From NCBI GenBank assembly GCA_000433015.1, contig HF997996.1, positions 1 through 15,577 on the forward strand: a stretch of DNA of 15,577 nt. The letters are read 5' to 3'. Below, piece by piece: positions 7,664-15,007 of this stretch. The translations under genes and the position numbers were made by a program. Each line of letters opens with the position of its first letter. Position 1 is the first letter of the stretch. Under the pieces are notes generated by a model. That model worked only from the letters and a program-made list of their open reading frames with translations, had not been told where the DNA came from and searched no databases. The stretch is from Firmicutes bacterium CAG:631 (GTDB lineage: Bacteria > Bacillota_I > Bacilli_A > RFN20 > CAG-631).

Positions 7664-8513
7664 GATCTTTTCCTCCTGTATGATAAAGTTGATAGAGTTC
7701 ATTTTTTGAAACATCATATTGTTTTGCAATCTCTTTAATGGCTTGATTTTTGGTACATCCATGTTTTATTTTTTCATCAATTCTTAAAAATAAATCTGAT
7801 GTAATAGGTTTACTTTGTTTTTCTTTTCCTTCAACAACTAAAACCATTTCTCCTTTTAAGGTTTCTACAATGGATAAAACTTCTTGAATCGTTCCCCATA
7901 TATATTCTTCAAATTTTTTAGTTAACTCCCTGCATAGACAAATTTGTCGATTGCCTAAAATCGATAACAGATCCTCTAATGTTTCTTTTGCTTTATGCGG
8001 ACTAAGATAAAAAATAAGGACATCTTCTATGTTTTCTAATTTTGAAAGTTCTTTTTTTCTCTTAGCACTTTTGGCATCTAAAAAGCCATAAAAATAAAAA
8101 TGTTGAAAAGGAAACCCACTGGCTACGACACTTTGAATTAGTGCACAAGGTCCGTTTAATACAATAATGGGAAAATGTTTTTCTTTTACTTGTTGAATGA
8201 TTTTTTGTCCAGGATCAGAAATTCCTGGATAACCTGCATCACTTAAAAGAGCGACATTTTGCCCTTTTTCTAAAAACGTTATGATATGTTGTGCTGCTTC
8301 TAATTCTTTATTTTCATAAGCACTATAGAGAGGTATTTTAATTTTTAAATGCTGAAATAATTTTAAGCTGACGCGTGTATCTTCACAAAAGGCAACATCC
8401 ACTTTTTTTAAAGTATCAACAATTCGATATGTTAACTCTTCTAAATTTCCAATTGGTGTTGCAATCACATATAAACATGATTGTAAAGAAAGAAAACTTT
8501 GTTGCCGATTCAT
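7656..8513 (-). CDS. rsmI: 16S rRNA (cytidine-1402 2'-O) methyltransferase RsmI
   Basis: SAM-dependent tetrapyrrole-methylase-fold enzyme that methylates the ribose of C1402 in the decoding centre, working with RsmH. The 285-residue product has the family opening LYVIATPIGNLEELTYR (14-30), CEDTR (43-47), a SDAG-PGISDPG loop (91-102), and GEMVLVVEG near 225. Some usually fixed positions differ: the loop reads SDAGYPGISDPG where Thr is normal, and the following PGPSA is NGPCA. The C-terminal extension after about 235 is a small helical domain typical of RsmI. It starts one base after the ricT stop; no strong ribosome site is seen, the nearest being AAAGGA at a long spacing, so it may depend on coupling to ricT. 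A few in-frame alternative starts cannot be excluded. Confidence 0.94.
   Translation of the reverse strand: MNRQQSFLSLQSCLYVIATPIGNLEELTYRIVDTLKKVDVAFCEDTRVSLKLFQHLKIKIPLYSAYENKELEAAQHIITFLEKGQNVALLSDAGYPGISDPGQKIIQQVKEKHFPIIVLNGPCALIQSVVASGFPFQHFYFYGFLDAKSAKRKKELSKLENIEDVLIFYLSPHKAKETLEDLLSILGNRQICLCRELTKKFEEYIWGTIQEVLSIVETLKGEMVLVVEGKEKQSKPITSDLFLRIDEKIKHGCTKNQAIKEIAKQYDVSKNELYQLYHTGGKDHE
7672..7677 (-). promoter_or_regulatory. Ribosome binding site fixing the metG start
   Basis: AGGAGG, 8 bases before the ATG at 7661-7663 and inside the last codons of rsmI. It decides the metG start against the longer in-frame ATG at 7760-7762. Confidence 0.85.
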
Positions 8514-8514
8514 G

Positions 8515-9384
8515 TTATTTTTCTACATCCTTTAAAAATTCATCAATAGTTAAAGATAAACTTTCTTCTTTATTCTCTAATTTTATTGTCTTAGATAAAA
8601 CATTCATCGCTGTAACTTTATATTCTTGTTGTTTAAAGCGAACTCTTTGTCCTAATTTTGGTAACCCTTCTTTTAGTTCTTTATAATAATCATCTTCGTA
8701 TTTTAAACAACAAACCAACTTGCCACATTGTCCAGATAATTTTTGAATATTTAAGGCAAGCAATTGGTTTTTAGCCATATTGATGCTAATGCCTTCAAAA
8801 TCAGATAAAAAAGTACTACAACAAAGAGGTAAACCGCAAGTTCCTACACCTCCAACTGATTTAGAACGATCACGCGCTCCAATTTGTCTTAATTCAATAC
8901 GACAATGTAATTTTTGAGCGAGCACTTTTAATAATTCACGAAAATCAACACGATCATCAGAAACATAAGTAAAAATCACTTTTGTCGTATCTAAAACATA
9001 TTCGCTACTAATTAAATGCATAGGCAACTGCAATTGACTAATGCTTTCTAAACAAATTTCTTGTGCTTTAACAGCCAATTTTTCATTTTCTTTTTGTTTG
9101 TCTAAATCTTCTTGCGTTGCTTTTCGAATCACTGGTTTAATTTCTGTCTTTAATTGTAAATTTTCAATAGGTAGCACTTCTGTTTTTACATACCCAAGTT
9201 CAATTCCTCTAGCCGTTTCTACAACGACAATATCTTTTACTTTTAAAGTGGTATCATTGGTACCAAAATAATATACTTGTAAAGCTTTTTTAAAACTAAC
9301 TCCAACAACATATTGATATTCTAGCATTTCATTTTTTGTATTCTCAGTAGGCATTGATTCTTCATGTGTTGTTTCATCATTCAT
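8515..9384 (-). CDS. ricT: PSP1-domain protein RicT (YaaT), RNase Y/Fe-S cluster complex subunit
   Basis: In Bacillus, RicT (YaaT) forms with RicA and RicF a complex carrying iron-sulfur clusters that directs RNase Y maturation of operon mRNAs and influences competence, biofilm and sporulation. This protein (289 residues from the chosen start) has an acidic, probably disordered extension of about 20 residues, then VVGVSFKKALQVYYFG and the PSP1 domain. A cysteine-rich core follows: VGGVGTCGLPLCC (about 177-189) and SGQCGKLVCCLKYE (about 217-230). That gives six cysteines (183, 188, 189, 220, 225, 226), consistent with cluster binding. Start: ATG at 9382-9384 is preferred because GGTGA lies 5 bases upstream and it overlaps holB in an ATGAATGA junction. 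In-frame ATGs at 9388-9390 and 9394-9396 are possible but lack a ribosome site. Its place between holB and rsmI matches Bacillus. Confidence 0.92.
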   Translation of the reverse strand: MNDETTHEESMPTENTKNEMLEYQYVVGVSFKKALQVYYFGTNDTTLKVKDIVVVETARGIELGYVKTEVLPIENLQLKTEIKPVIRKATQEDLDKQKENEKLAVKAQEICLESISQLQLPMHLISSEYVLDTTKVIFTYVSDDRVDFRELLKVLAQKLHCRIELRQIGARDRSKSVGGVGTCGLPLCCSTFLSDFEGISINMAKNQLLALNIQKLSGQCGKLVCCLKYEDDYYKELKEGLPKLGQRVRFKQQEYKVTAMNVLSKTIKLENKEESLSLTIDEFLKDVEK

Positions 9385-10366
9385 TTTCATCACCATCCGT
9401 TAATTGAATTAAGAGTTTATCTAAAACCAACATTTTATTTGCATTGCTTAATAATTCTTGTTTAGCAATCATAATGGTCATAATTTTTTGTTGCATATTG
9501 GCATCATTTTGCTGCATTTTTAAAATGATATCGCTTAAAAAACGAGGTTGTTGTTGTTGATGTTTTGTCAACATCGTTTCAAAAAAACAAGCCTCTAAAC
9601 AATCAAGATAAAATTCAATTTGATTATTTTTTTCTAATAAAGGGAATCCCTCTTTTTGCATATAATAAATAAAAAAATTAGGATTATCGTTCCAATAAGA
9701 CAGACTTTGTTTTAAAAGATCTAAAACTTGTTGATATATTTGTGATTGCACTAATTCTAAATTAGCCATAAGATCATTGCTGACTAAAGCAAGCAAATGG
9801 GCATCCTCTTCTTTTATATTCTCTTGCATCATTTTTGTCACTAATTCTTGATGTCCAAATTGTTTTAAATGAATAATTTGGCATCGTGAAGTAATTGTTG
9901 GCAAAATGGAAGACAAAGAATGCGTTGTAAAAATGGCTATAATATTAGAGCTTGGTTCTTCAATAAATTTTAATAATTTATTCAAAGAAGCAATTGGTGC
10001 TTTTTCGATGAGATGAATGATGTAAATTTTTACATTTTGTTTTTCAACAGCAGATTTATTAAATTCTTTTTGTAAATTTAAAACTTGATCGTTTTTTAAA
10101 TTTTCCCCTTCTAAAAAAATATAATCAATGTAATTTTTATCTTTAATTTTTGTGCAATCAAGGCATTCTTCACAAGCAAGATGGTCTTCGTCTTTATGTT
10201 GACAAACAAAACTTTGTGCCATCAATTCAGCAACAGGTAAAATATAGGATCCTTTCGGACCATTAATAAGATAAGCATGCGTCGTTTTGTGTTGGCTAAA
10301 AGCATTTTTTAAGACTTGATAAACAATGGGTTGTGTATTTTGAAGGTAATCTTTTATTTTTTGCAT
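9377..10366 (-). CDS. holB: DNA polymerase III delta' subunit HolB (clamp loader)
   Basis: Delta' is the stator subunit of the clamp loader that places the beta clamp on primed DNA. The 329-residue product has a RuvB/AAA+ fold layout: HAYLINGPKGSY (30-41) at the Walker A position, a zinc module C55, C65, C68, C71, SLNKLLKFIEEPSS (127-140), and the ITSRC motif (158-162) carrying the conserved arginine finger supplied to the neighbouring ATP site. The Walker A is degenerate (no GK[T/S]), so this subunit should not bind ATP, as in other delta' proteins. The N-terminal half is conserved and the C-terminal half (170 onward) is divergent and Gln-rich, as usual for the family. It overlaps the end of tmk by 13 bases with only a weak purine-rich ribosome site. 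Confidence 0.92.
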   Translation of the reverse strand: MQKIKDYLQNTQPIVYQVLKNAFSQHKTTHAYLINGPKGSYILPVAELMAQSFVCQHKDEDHLACEECLDCTKIKDKNYIDYIFLEGENLKNDQVLNLQKEFNKSAVEKQNVKIYIIHLIEKAPIASLNKLLKFIEEPSSNIIAIFTTHSLSSILPTITSRCQIIHLKQFGHQELVTKMMQENIKEEDAHLLALVSNDLMANLELVQSQIYQQVLDLLKQSLSYWNDNPNFFIYYMQKEGFPLLEKNNQIEFYLDCLEACFFETMLTKHQQQQPRFLSDIILKMQQNDANMQQKIMTIMIAKQELLSNANKMLVLDKLLIQLTDGDENE

Positions 10367-10998
10367 ATTTTTTTCTCTTTACATTTTTCTAAAACAATTT
10401 TTAATACATCTTCAAAAACTTGTTGTTTGGTTTGATTCGCGTTCACAATTGAAAAGCGAGAAGCATATTTTTGTTTTAAGATATCATATCCTTCATGTAC
10501 TTTTTGGTGAAATGCCAGCGTTTCTAAATCAAGGCGATTCACTTCTTTTAAACGAGTGGCTTGAATTCTTTTTAAACCTTCTTGTGGATCTAAATCTAAT
10601 AAAATCGTTAAGTCAGGCATTCGATGATGTATTGCAAATAAATTAATTGCATAAACTTCATCAATTCCTATTCCTCTTGCATATCCTTGGTAGGCTAAAG
10701 AACTATCAATAAACCGATCACAAATAATGATTTTTCCCTCTTTTAAAGCAGGTTCAATTTTTTCAACTAAATGTTGTCTGCGACTAGCAGCATAAAGAAG
10801 TGCTTCACATCGTGCATCTAAAGTGGTATGGTCCACATCAAGAATAATGTCCCGTATTTTTTCGGCTATAGCTACCCCACCAGGTTCTCTCGTATATAAA
10901 ACGGGATAGCCTTGTTGTTGCAAATAAGAGGTAATTTCTTTAGCAACCGTTGTCTTTCCACTTCCCTCTGGACCTTCAATTGTTATAAATAAACCCAT
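10354..10998 (-). CDS. tmk: Thymidylate kinase
   Basis: Phosphorylates dTMP to dTDP with ATP, the last specific step to dTTP. The 214-residue product has the P-loop GPEGSGKTT (9-17), the TREPGG motif (about 37-42), the DRF motif with SLAYQG (about 93-103), and the LID region ARGIGIDEV. The length is typical. The start chosen is the ATG at 10996-10998, 6 bases after GAGGTG (11005-11010); the frame also offers GTG and TTG codons three and two codons earlier, but the GTG lies within that ribosome site. It is first in the eight-gene operon. In Bacillus tmk is followed by darA (yaaQ) and yaaR before holB; here holB follows directly. Confidence 0.96.
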   Translation of the reverse strand: MGLFITIEGPEGSGKTTVAKEITSYLQQQGYPVLYTREPGGVAIAEKIRDIILDVDHTTLDARCEALLYAASRRQHLVEKIEPALKEGKIIICDRFIDSSLAYQGYARGIGIDEVYAINLFAIHHRMPDLTILLDLDPQEGLKRIQATRLKEVNRLDLETLAFHQKVHEGYDILKQKYASRFSIVNANQTKQQVFEDVLKIVLEKCKEKKICKK

Positions 10999-11004
10999 AC
11001 ACAA

Positions 11005-11010
11005 CACCTC
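11005..11010 (-). promoter_or_regulatory. Ribosome binding site fixing the tmk start
   Basis: GAGGTG, 6 bases before the ATG at 10996-10998. It rules out the in-frame GTG at 11005-11007, which is part of the site itself. Confidence 0.75.
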
Positions 11011-11018
11011 AATTTATT

Positions 11019-11024
11019 ATTATA
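11019..11024 (-). promoter_or_regulatory. Probable -10 element of the tmk operon promoter
   Basis: Consensus TATAAT on the minus strand, about 20 bases before the tmk ATG, which would leave a very short leader. No good -35 lies 16-18 bases upstream; the spacer and -35 positions are occupied by the inverted repeat at 11027-11048. Placement is plausible but rests on one hexamer in AT-rich DNA. Confidence 0.45.
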
Positions 11025-11026
11025 CA

Positions 11027-11048
11027 CTATCTTTTTTATAAAAGATAG
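11027..11048. repeat. Perfect inverted repeat at the tmk promoter (possible operator)
   Basis: CTATCTTTT - TTAT - AAAAGATAG on the plus strand: 9 bp arms with a 4-base centre. It starts two bases upstream of the TATAAT of the tmk promoter and would cover the spacer and -35. No U-tract follows on either strand, so it is not a standard terminator. A repressor site is possible; a chance AT-rich palindrome cannot be excluded. Confidence 0.45.
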
Positions 11049-11164
11049 AGGGTTAAAAATCCCAAAATTTAGAAAATAAGTAAAACTAAAACCATTTCAT
11101 GTTCTTGATTTAAATTCTAATGTTTTATAGATTTTTTTATATTATGGAAAGACTAGGTTTTTTT

Positions 11165-11170
11165 TATAAT
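11165..11170 (+). promoter_or_regulatory. Candidate -10 element for the plus-strand membrane protein gene
   Basis: TATAAT 35 bases before the ATG at 11206, within a T-rich stretch. No convincing -35 is seen, and a TACTAT at 11182-11187 is an alternative. Together with the tmk promoter, this makes 10999-11205 a divergent promoter region. Confidence 0.35.
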
Positions 11171-11193
11171 ATTTGTTAAAATACTATATAAAG

Positions 11194-11200
11194 AAGGTGA
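11194..11200 (+). promoter_or_regulatory. Ribosome binding site of the plus-strand membrane protein gene
   Basis: AAGGTGA, 5 bases before the ATG at 11206. It decides the start against the in-frame ATG at 11173, which has no such site and overlaps the likely promoter. Confidence 0.75.
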
Positions 11201-11205
11201 ATGAA

Positions 11206-12114
11206 ATGGCTCAATCTATACTAGATCAATTTTTTGAAGAATTTCATTTTAAAACATCCAATAAAATATCTTATGGTATTTTTAAAAATCGACTCGTTTC
11301 CCTGACAAATGTGGATGGAATTATCAAAATTTCAATCATTATGTCTAAAAATATTAATCCTGAATTAATCGACGAAATCAGTCGAAAAGTTTTTCCACTT
11401 GCTGAAAAATATGCCTCCATTATAAAAATAGAATATGGTACATTTTCTTTAGAGGCCTATTTAAATCCAACGAAAACTACGGATAATGATATCATTTCTT
11501 GCATTATTGATTTGACTCATATTTTAGATGATTATAACGTTCCTTCTTGTGATACTTGCCCAGTGTGTAATCGAACTTTATCAAGTGATGCTCCCTTTTA
11601 TGTTTTTGAAGATTATGTTTTACAAACACATGAGGAATGTTTCGCTCCAATTCAAAATATGCTTGATTCGGTCGTTAAAACAAAATATGGAGACCCCAAA
11701 AAACAAAGTTATTGGACAGGAAGTTTAGGTGTATGTTTAGCTGGTATTCTTGGGGTTGTTCTTTATTTGTTTTTTAATTCATTAAGTTATTTTGCTTGTA
11801 TAGCTACTTTAATAATGGTCTTCATGGCTAATTTCTTCTATAGAAAATTTAACGGAAAAATGGATAGAAAAAGAGTTTTTATTATTGCATCCATTTTAGA
11901 AATATTTGTTTTAATCGGAGAATATTTCTTTTTGGCCTATAGTGTTTACCAACAATTTAATGTTTCTTTTGGATTTGCATTAACTCATCCATTTTATGAC
12001 GCTTCAGCTCTATCAATAATTGTCCGAATTTGTTTAAATTCTTTATTTGTATATGGCTCCTTCCACTTTTCTTTAAAACAACAAAATGAAATTCCGACAA
12101 TTAAAAAAGTTTAA
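11206..12114 (+). CDS. Unrecognised membrane protein with a Cys/His zinc-binding-like motif
   Basis: I do not recognise the family. The 302-residue product has a soluble N-terminal region (1-110) of mixed alpha/beta character with repeated Ile/Lys-rich strands. A compact motif C115-x2-C118-x2-C121 follows, with H142-x2-C145 twenty residues on, which resembles a small zinc site. About four hydrophobic helices come next (roughly 171-190, 193-212, 224-246, 267-287) with basic loops between them, and a short polar tail. No signal peptide is seen, so the N-terminal region is probably cytoplasmic. The start is the ATG at 11206, supported by AAGGTGA just upstream. It is the only plus-strand gene, standing alone between a divergent promoter and a strong terminator. 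Function is unknown; a membrane-tethered sensor or stress protein would be guesswork. Confidence 0.8.
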   Translation: MAQSILDQFFEEFHFKTSNKISYGIFKNRLVSLTNVDGIIKISIIMSKNINPELIDEISRKVFPLAEKYASIIKIEYGTFSLEAYLNPTKTTDNDIISCIIDLTHILDDYNVPSCDTCPVCNRTLSSDAPFYVFEDYVLQTHEECFAPIQNMLDSVVKTKYGDPKKQSYWTGSLGVCLAGILGVVLYLFFNSLSYFACIATLIMVFMANFFYRKFNGKMDRKRVFIIASILEIFVLIGEYFFLAYSVYQQFNVSFGFALTHPFYDASALSIIVRICLNSLFVYGSFHFSLKQQNEIPTIKKV

Positions 12115-12120
12115 TCGTAA

Positions 12121-12168
12121 AAAAAAGATTCTGTAAAGTAAAATTTGGTTCAATACAGAATCTTTTTT
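12121..12168. terminator. Bidirectional Rho-independent terminator
   Basis: Arms 12121-12135 (AAAAAAGATTCTGTA) and 12154-12168 (TACAGAATCTTTTTT) pair over 15 bp with an 18-base loop. A T-rich tail follows on the plus strand (to about 12180), and a matching U-run follows on the minus strand because of the A6 start. It sits between converging genes: 6 bases past the plus-strand gene and about 33 bases past the pepV stop, so it can end both transcripts. Confidence 0.85.
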
Positions 12169-12201
12169 TGTATTTTTTTTGTAAGATTTTATTCTATTTT
12201 T

Positions 12202-13602
12202 TTAATTAAAATGCACGTCTGTTAAAAGTTTTTGTACAGCCAAAACATATATTTCTAACCAAATATCCATTAACTCTAACTTTAATCGTTCATTCGCACT
12301 ATGAATATTTTCTTCTGGTGAAAAAGGTAAACTGGCTCCAAACCCAACACAGTTGTGAAAATGTCGTGCATAAGTTCCTCCTGCAATACATTTTGGTTTA
12401 GATGTATAATCTTTTGTCACTTGCTGATAAGTTTTAACCATCGTTTGAATCATTAAAGAATCTTCTTGAATTAAAAATCCTTTTGAATCATAAGGCAATT
12501 GAATTGTAACATTTTCATCTTGTAATGTTTTTTTCATGGCTTGTATTACTTCTTGAGAAGTGATATTAAAAGGTAGTCGACAATTGATTCCTACAAAATA
12601 TGTTCCTTGATGATATTTTACTATGCCTACATTGACCGCAATATCTCCATATTGATCTGTAGCATAACATCCCAAACGTTTTCCATCATATTCTAATCCG
12701 ATATATTTTGCATACCATTGAACAAAGGAATTGTCTAATTCGGTTTGGCTTAATGCATAAATTCCATAACTAGCGGCATTGACTCCTAACATCGGTAATG
12801 ATCCATGCGCAGCCTTTCCAATAACAACAATTTGTAGGACTTGCTCTTCACTTTGATCGTTATAATGCCATTCAATATGTAAGTTTTGAAATGCAATTGT
12901 TAAATCATCTAATAGTTTTTGTTTACAACGTTGGCATCCATATTGAATATTAAAAGTTGCTTTACTAATGACAGCATTAAAAGCTTCACCAGCATCAATT
13001 GATTGTAAAGTTAAATTCCCTTTATTTTGTGCCTTGCCTTCAATGGTGATATTATTAATCGTCTTTTCTCCAAAAATAACTGGGAAATCAGCATCTGGAG
13101 TAAAACCATACGTAATTTGTCCTTCTTTTTTTAGATAGTGTTCCACACATAGCGAACCCGTTTCTTCATTACAACCAAAGATGAGACGAACCCGTTTTTT
13201 AAAAACAAATTGCGCATCCATCAGTGCTTTAATTGTATAAATCGATACAACAGCCGGTCCTTTATCATCCCAAACTCCTCGTCCCGTCATCACTTGATCC
13301 ACAATCGTTGCTTGATAAGGAGGATATTCCCATCCTTCTCCTTCAGGAACAACATCAAGATGAGAGATAATAGCAAAGATTTCTTCTCCTTCGCCAACTT
13401 CAGCATAACCACAATATCCATCTAAATTCTTCACTTTCATTCCTAAACGAGCACATAGTGATAAAACATATTCTAAACATTCTTTATTGCCTTTTCCAAA
13501 TGGACCGTTTTCAACCGGAGTATCTAATATCGTTTTATAAGAAACAAGTTTTTGAAGTTCTTGAACCATTTCATCATGATATTTTTTTAAATTCAATTCC
13601 AT
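12202..13602 (-). CDS. pepV: PepV-type dipeptidase, M20 metallopeptidase family
   Basis: Cytoplasmic zinc dipeptidase that splits a broad range of dipeptides, including beta-Ala-His-type substrates in lactobacilli. The product is 466 residues (PepV is about 470). The di-metal site is visible: SHLDVVPEGEGW (His81, Asp83), WDDKGP (about 111-116), catalytic NEETGS (Glu146/147), TPDADFP (Asp170), and the late His in EENIHSANE. Between them is the lid domain insertion, and GGTYARHF near the C-terminus supplies a substrate-binding His. The start chosen is the ATG at 13600-13602, 5 bases after AGGTGA (13608-13613); the GTG three codons earlier is inside that ribosome site. It follows galK by 9 bases and ends at the bidirectional terminator. 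No link between galactose use and this peptidase is known to me; the pairing may only be positional. Confidence 0.93.
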   Translation of the reverse strand: MELNLKKYHDEMVQELQKLVSYKTILDTPVENGPFGKGNKECLEYVLSLCARLGMKVKNLDGYCGYAEVGEGEEIFAIISHLDVVPEGEGWEYPPYQATIVDQVMTGRGVWDDKGPAVVSIYTIKALMDAQFVFKKRVRLIFGCNEETGSLCVEHYLKKEGQITYGFTPDADFPVIFGEKTINNITIEGKAQNKGNLTLQSIDAGEAFNAVISKATFNIQYGCQRCKQKLLDDLTIAFQNLHIEWHYNDQSEEQVLQIVVIGKAAHGSLPMLGVNAASYGIYALSQTELDNSFVQWYAKYIGLEYDGKRLGCYATDQYGDIAVNVGIVKYHQGTYFVGINCRLPFNITSQEVIQAMKKTLQDENVTIQLPYDSKGFLIQEDSLMIQTMVKTYQQVTKDYTSKPKCIAGGTYARHFHNCVGFGASLPFSPEENIHSANERLKLELMDIWLEIYVLAVQKLLTDVHFN

Positions 13603-13607
13603 TTTTT

Positions 13608-13613
13608 TCACCT
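13608..13613 (-). promoter_or_regulatory. Ribosome binding site fixing the pepV start
   Basis: AGGTGA overlapping the galK TAG stop codon, 5 bases before the pepV ATG at 13600-13602. It favours that ATG over the GTG at 13609-13611 and suggests coupled translation with galK. Confidence 0.7.
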
Positions 13614-14757
13614 ACTTTACTTCTTTTACTCCATCACCAATGGTTACTTCATAAAAACTAGGTTCATAGCCAATTGTTTGAGTATATACTTCTTTTACTT
13701 TTTCTTTAGCCAATTCAATATTTGCTTTTTCAATTAATGCTATCGCGCATCCGCCAAATCCAGCACCAGTCATTCTTGCTCCGATGCATCCTTTTTGATT
13801 TAAAAAAGAATGAACAAGCGTATCTAATTCTTTTCCTGTTACTTCATAATCATTTTCTAAGGATAAATGCGAAGCCGTTAATAACTCTCCTAGTTTTTCA
13901 ATATTTCCTTCTTTTAAACATTGCGCAGCTTGGATGGTTCTTAAATTTTCTGTTATTACGTGTTTGAATCTTTTTTTCAAATTTTCTTGAGGTAATAAAG
14001 CAAGATATTTTTCAATATCTTTTTTTATGTCGCATAGGTGATTTAATGAATACCCATTTTCAAACAAAATTTGTAAAATTTCTTCACATTCTTGTTTTCT
14101 TTCATTGTATTTTGAATCGGTCAATTGTCTACTTTTATTCGTATTTGCAATGACCAATCCATATTCTTTTAAATTGAATGGAATATATTGAAAGTCGAGA
14201 TGATCACAATCTAATAAAATAGCATAATCTTTTTTTCCATTACAAATAATAAACTGATCCATAATTCCACAATTAACGCCCATAAATTCATTTTCTACTC
14301 TTTTACACATTAAAGCCAAATCGACTCTAGAAATAGAATTGTTTTGTAAACTTTCTAAAGCAAAACTTAATCCTGTGCAAAAAGAAGCACTAGAAGAAAG
14401 CCCACTACTATGCGGAATATTGCCACCGATTACGACATCAAATCCAAAATTTATGTGGAAAATTTGAATGATTCCTTTGATGTAATCCGTCCATTTTTTA
14501 TTCTTTTTATGATCTTTTAAATCAAACTCAATCATTCCTTGACTTTCAAATTGAATGGAATAAGCTCTTACTTTTGTTGTTTGGTTTTTGCAAATAGCAA
14601 AATAAGTTCCTAAATGAATAGCACAAGGCAAAACATAACCCCCATTATAATCAATATGTTCTCCAATGATGTTTACCCTTCCTGGAGAAAAAAAATAACG
14701 AACTTGTGATTGCTCTCCAAATAGACGAATAAATTCTTCTTTTACCTTGTTTAACAT
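13612..14757 (-). CDS. galK: Galactokinase
   Basis: GHMP-family kinase phosphorylating alpha-D-galactose at C1, the entry to the Leloir pathway. The 381-residue product has the galactokinase signature GRVNIIGEHIDYNGG (26-40) with the active-site Arg27, the ATP-binding motif GGNIPHSSGLSSSASF (111-126), catalytic Asp167 in CGIMDQF, and motif 3 MTGAGFGGCAIAL (329-341). The length is close to the usual 385-390. The ATG is preceded by AAGGAGTG (14764-14771). The rest of the Leloir pathway (galT, galE) is not in the window, so the gene stands apart from a galactose operon. A related sugar 1-kinase of the GHMP family is a less likely alternative, because the N-terminal signature is that of GalK. Confidence 0.93.
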   Translation of the reverse strand: MLNKVKEEFIRLFGEQSQVRYFFSPGRVNIIGEHIDYNGGYVLPCAIHLGTYFAICKNQTTKVRAYSIQFESQGMIEFDLKDHKKNKKWTDYIKGIIQIFHINFGFDVVIGGNIPHSSGLSSSASFCTGLSFALESLQNNSISRVDLALMCKRVENEFMGVNCGIMDQFIICNGKKDYAILLDCDHLDFQYIPFNLKEYGLVIANTNKSRQLTDSKYNERKQECEEILQILFENGYSLNHLCDIKKDIEKYLALLPQENLKKRFKHVITENLRTIQAAQCLKEGNIEKLGELLTASHLSLENDYEVTGKELDTLVHSFLNQKGCIGARMTGAGFGGCAIALIEKANIELAKEKVKEVYTQTIGYEPSFYEVTIGDGVKEVK

Positions 14758-14776
14758 CTACTTCACTCCTTTAAAT

Positions 14777-14962
14777 TTATGAAACTCGAAAAATAATCAT
14801 TGCTGAATAACAATAAATTTGTTCGCTCGAAGCAGCTAAAAAAGCATGAATTTGATATTTAATATCTATGAGATCCTCTTCATCAATTCCTTTAATGAAA
14901 TCATTAATTCTTTTTTGTAAATCTTTTTCATGTTCTTCATCAAAAATTTCTACTTTTACCAT
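14777..14962 (-). CDS. Cse60-family small protein
   Basis: A 61-residue acidic protein resembling Bacillus Cse60, a small protein expressed in the mother cell during sporulation with no known biochemical activity. The resemblance is in VKVEIFDEEHEKDLQKRIN near the start, IDIKYQIHAF in the middle and EQIYCYSAMIIFR at the end, and the length fits. No signal peptide or membrane segment is seen. The start chosen is the ATG at 14960-14962, 4 bases after GGTGAT (14967-14972); a TTG four codons upstream is less likely. It lies between the ECF-like membrane protein and galK (19 bases apart), probably in one transcript. Family recognition is from memory of the motif pattern; no other sporulation gene is visible here. 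Confidence 0.72.
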   Translation of the reverse strand: MVKVEIFDEEHEKDLQKRINDFIKGIDEEDLIDIKYQIHAFLAASSEQIYCYSAMIIFRVS

Positions 14963-15007
14963 TGTTATCACCAAAATTGGTATAGCATAATCGTTTTAAA
15001 AATTTTG

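Noticed and set aside
7661..7762. A longer metG start giving a 33-residue N-terminal extension
   Set aside because: The extension is the out-of-frame reading of the rsmI end, and a perfect AGGAGG is placed for the inner ATG, where the family normally begins.
8375..8686. A 103-residue plus-strand reading frame across the rsmI/ricT junction
   Set aside because: It is antisense to two conserved genes, with no ribosome site and no recognisable domain.
9377..10366. HolB as inactive because its Walker A lacks GK[T/S]
   Set aside because: Delta' subunits commonly lack a working ATP site; the zinc cysteines and the SRC arginine finger are intact, so this is normal for the family.
11049..11065. GGG...CCC near 11050-11063 as a terminator or attenuator for the divergent region
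   Set aside because: Only three G-C pairs extend cleanly, the arms then mismatch, and no T-run follows on either strand.
14975..15007. A promoter between the ECF-like gene and the Cse60-like gene
   Set aside because: A TG-n-TATACC-like element is present on the minus strand, but no -35 lies at an acceptable distance and the 45-base gap is easily read through.
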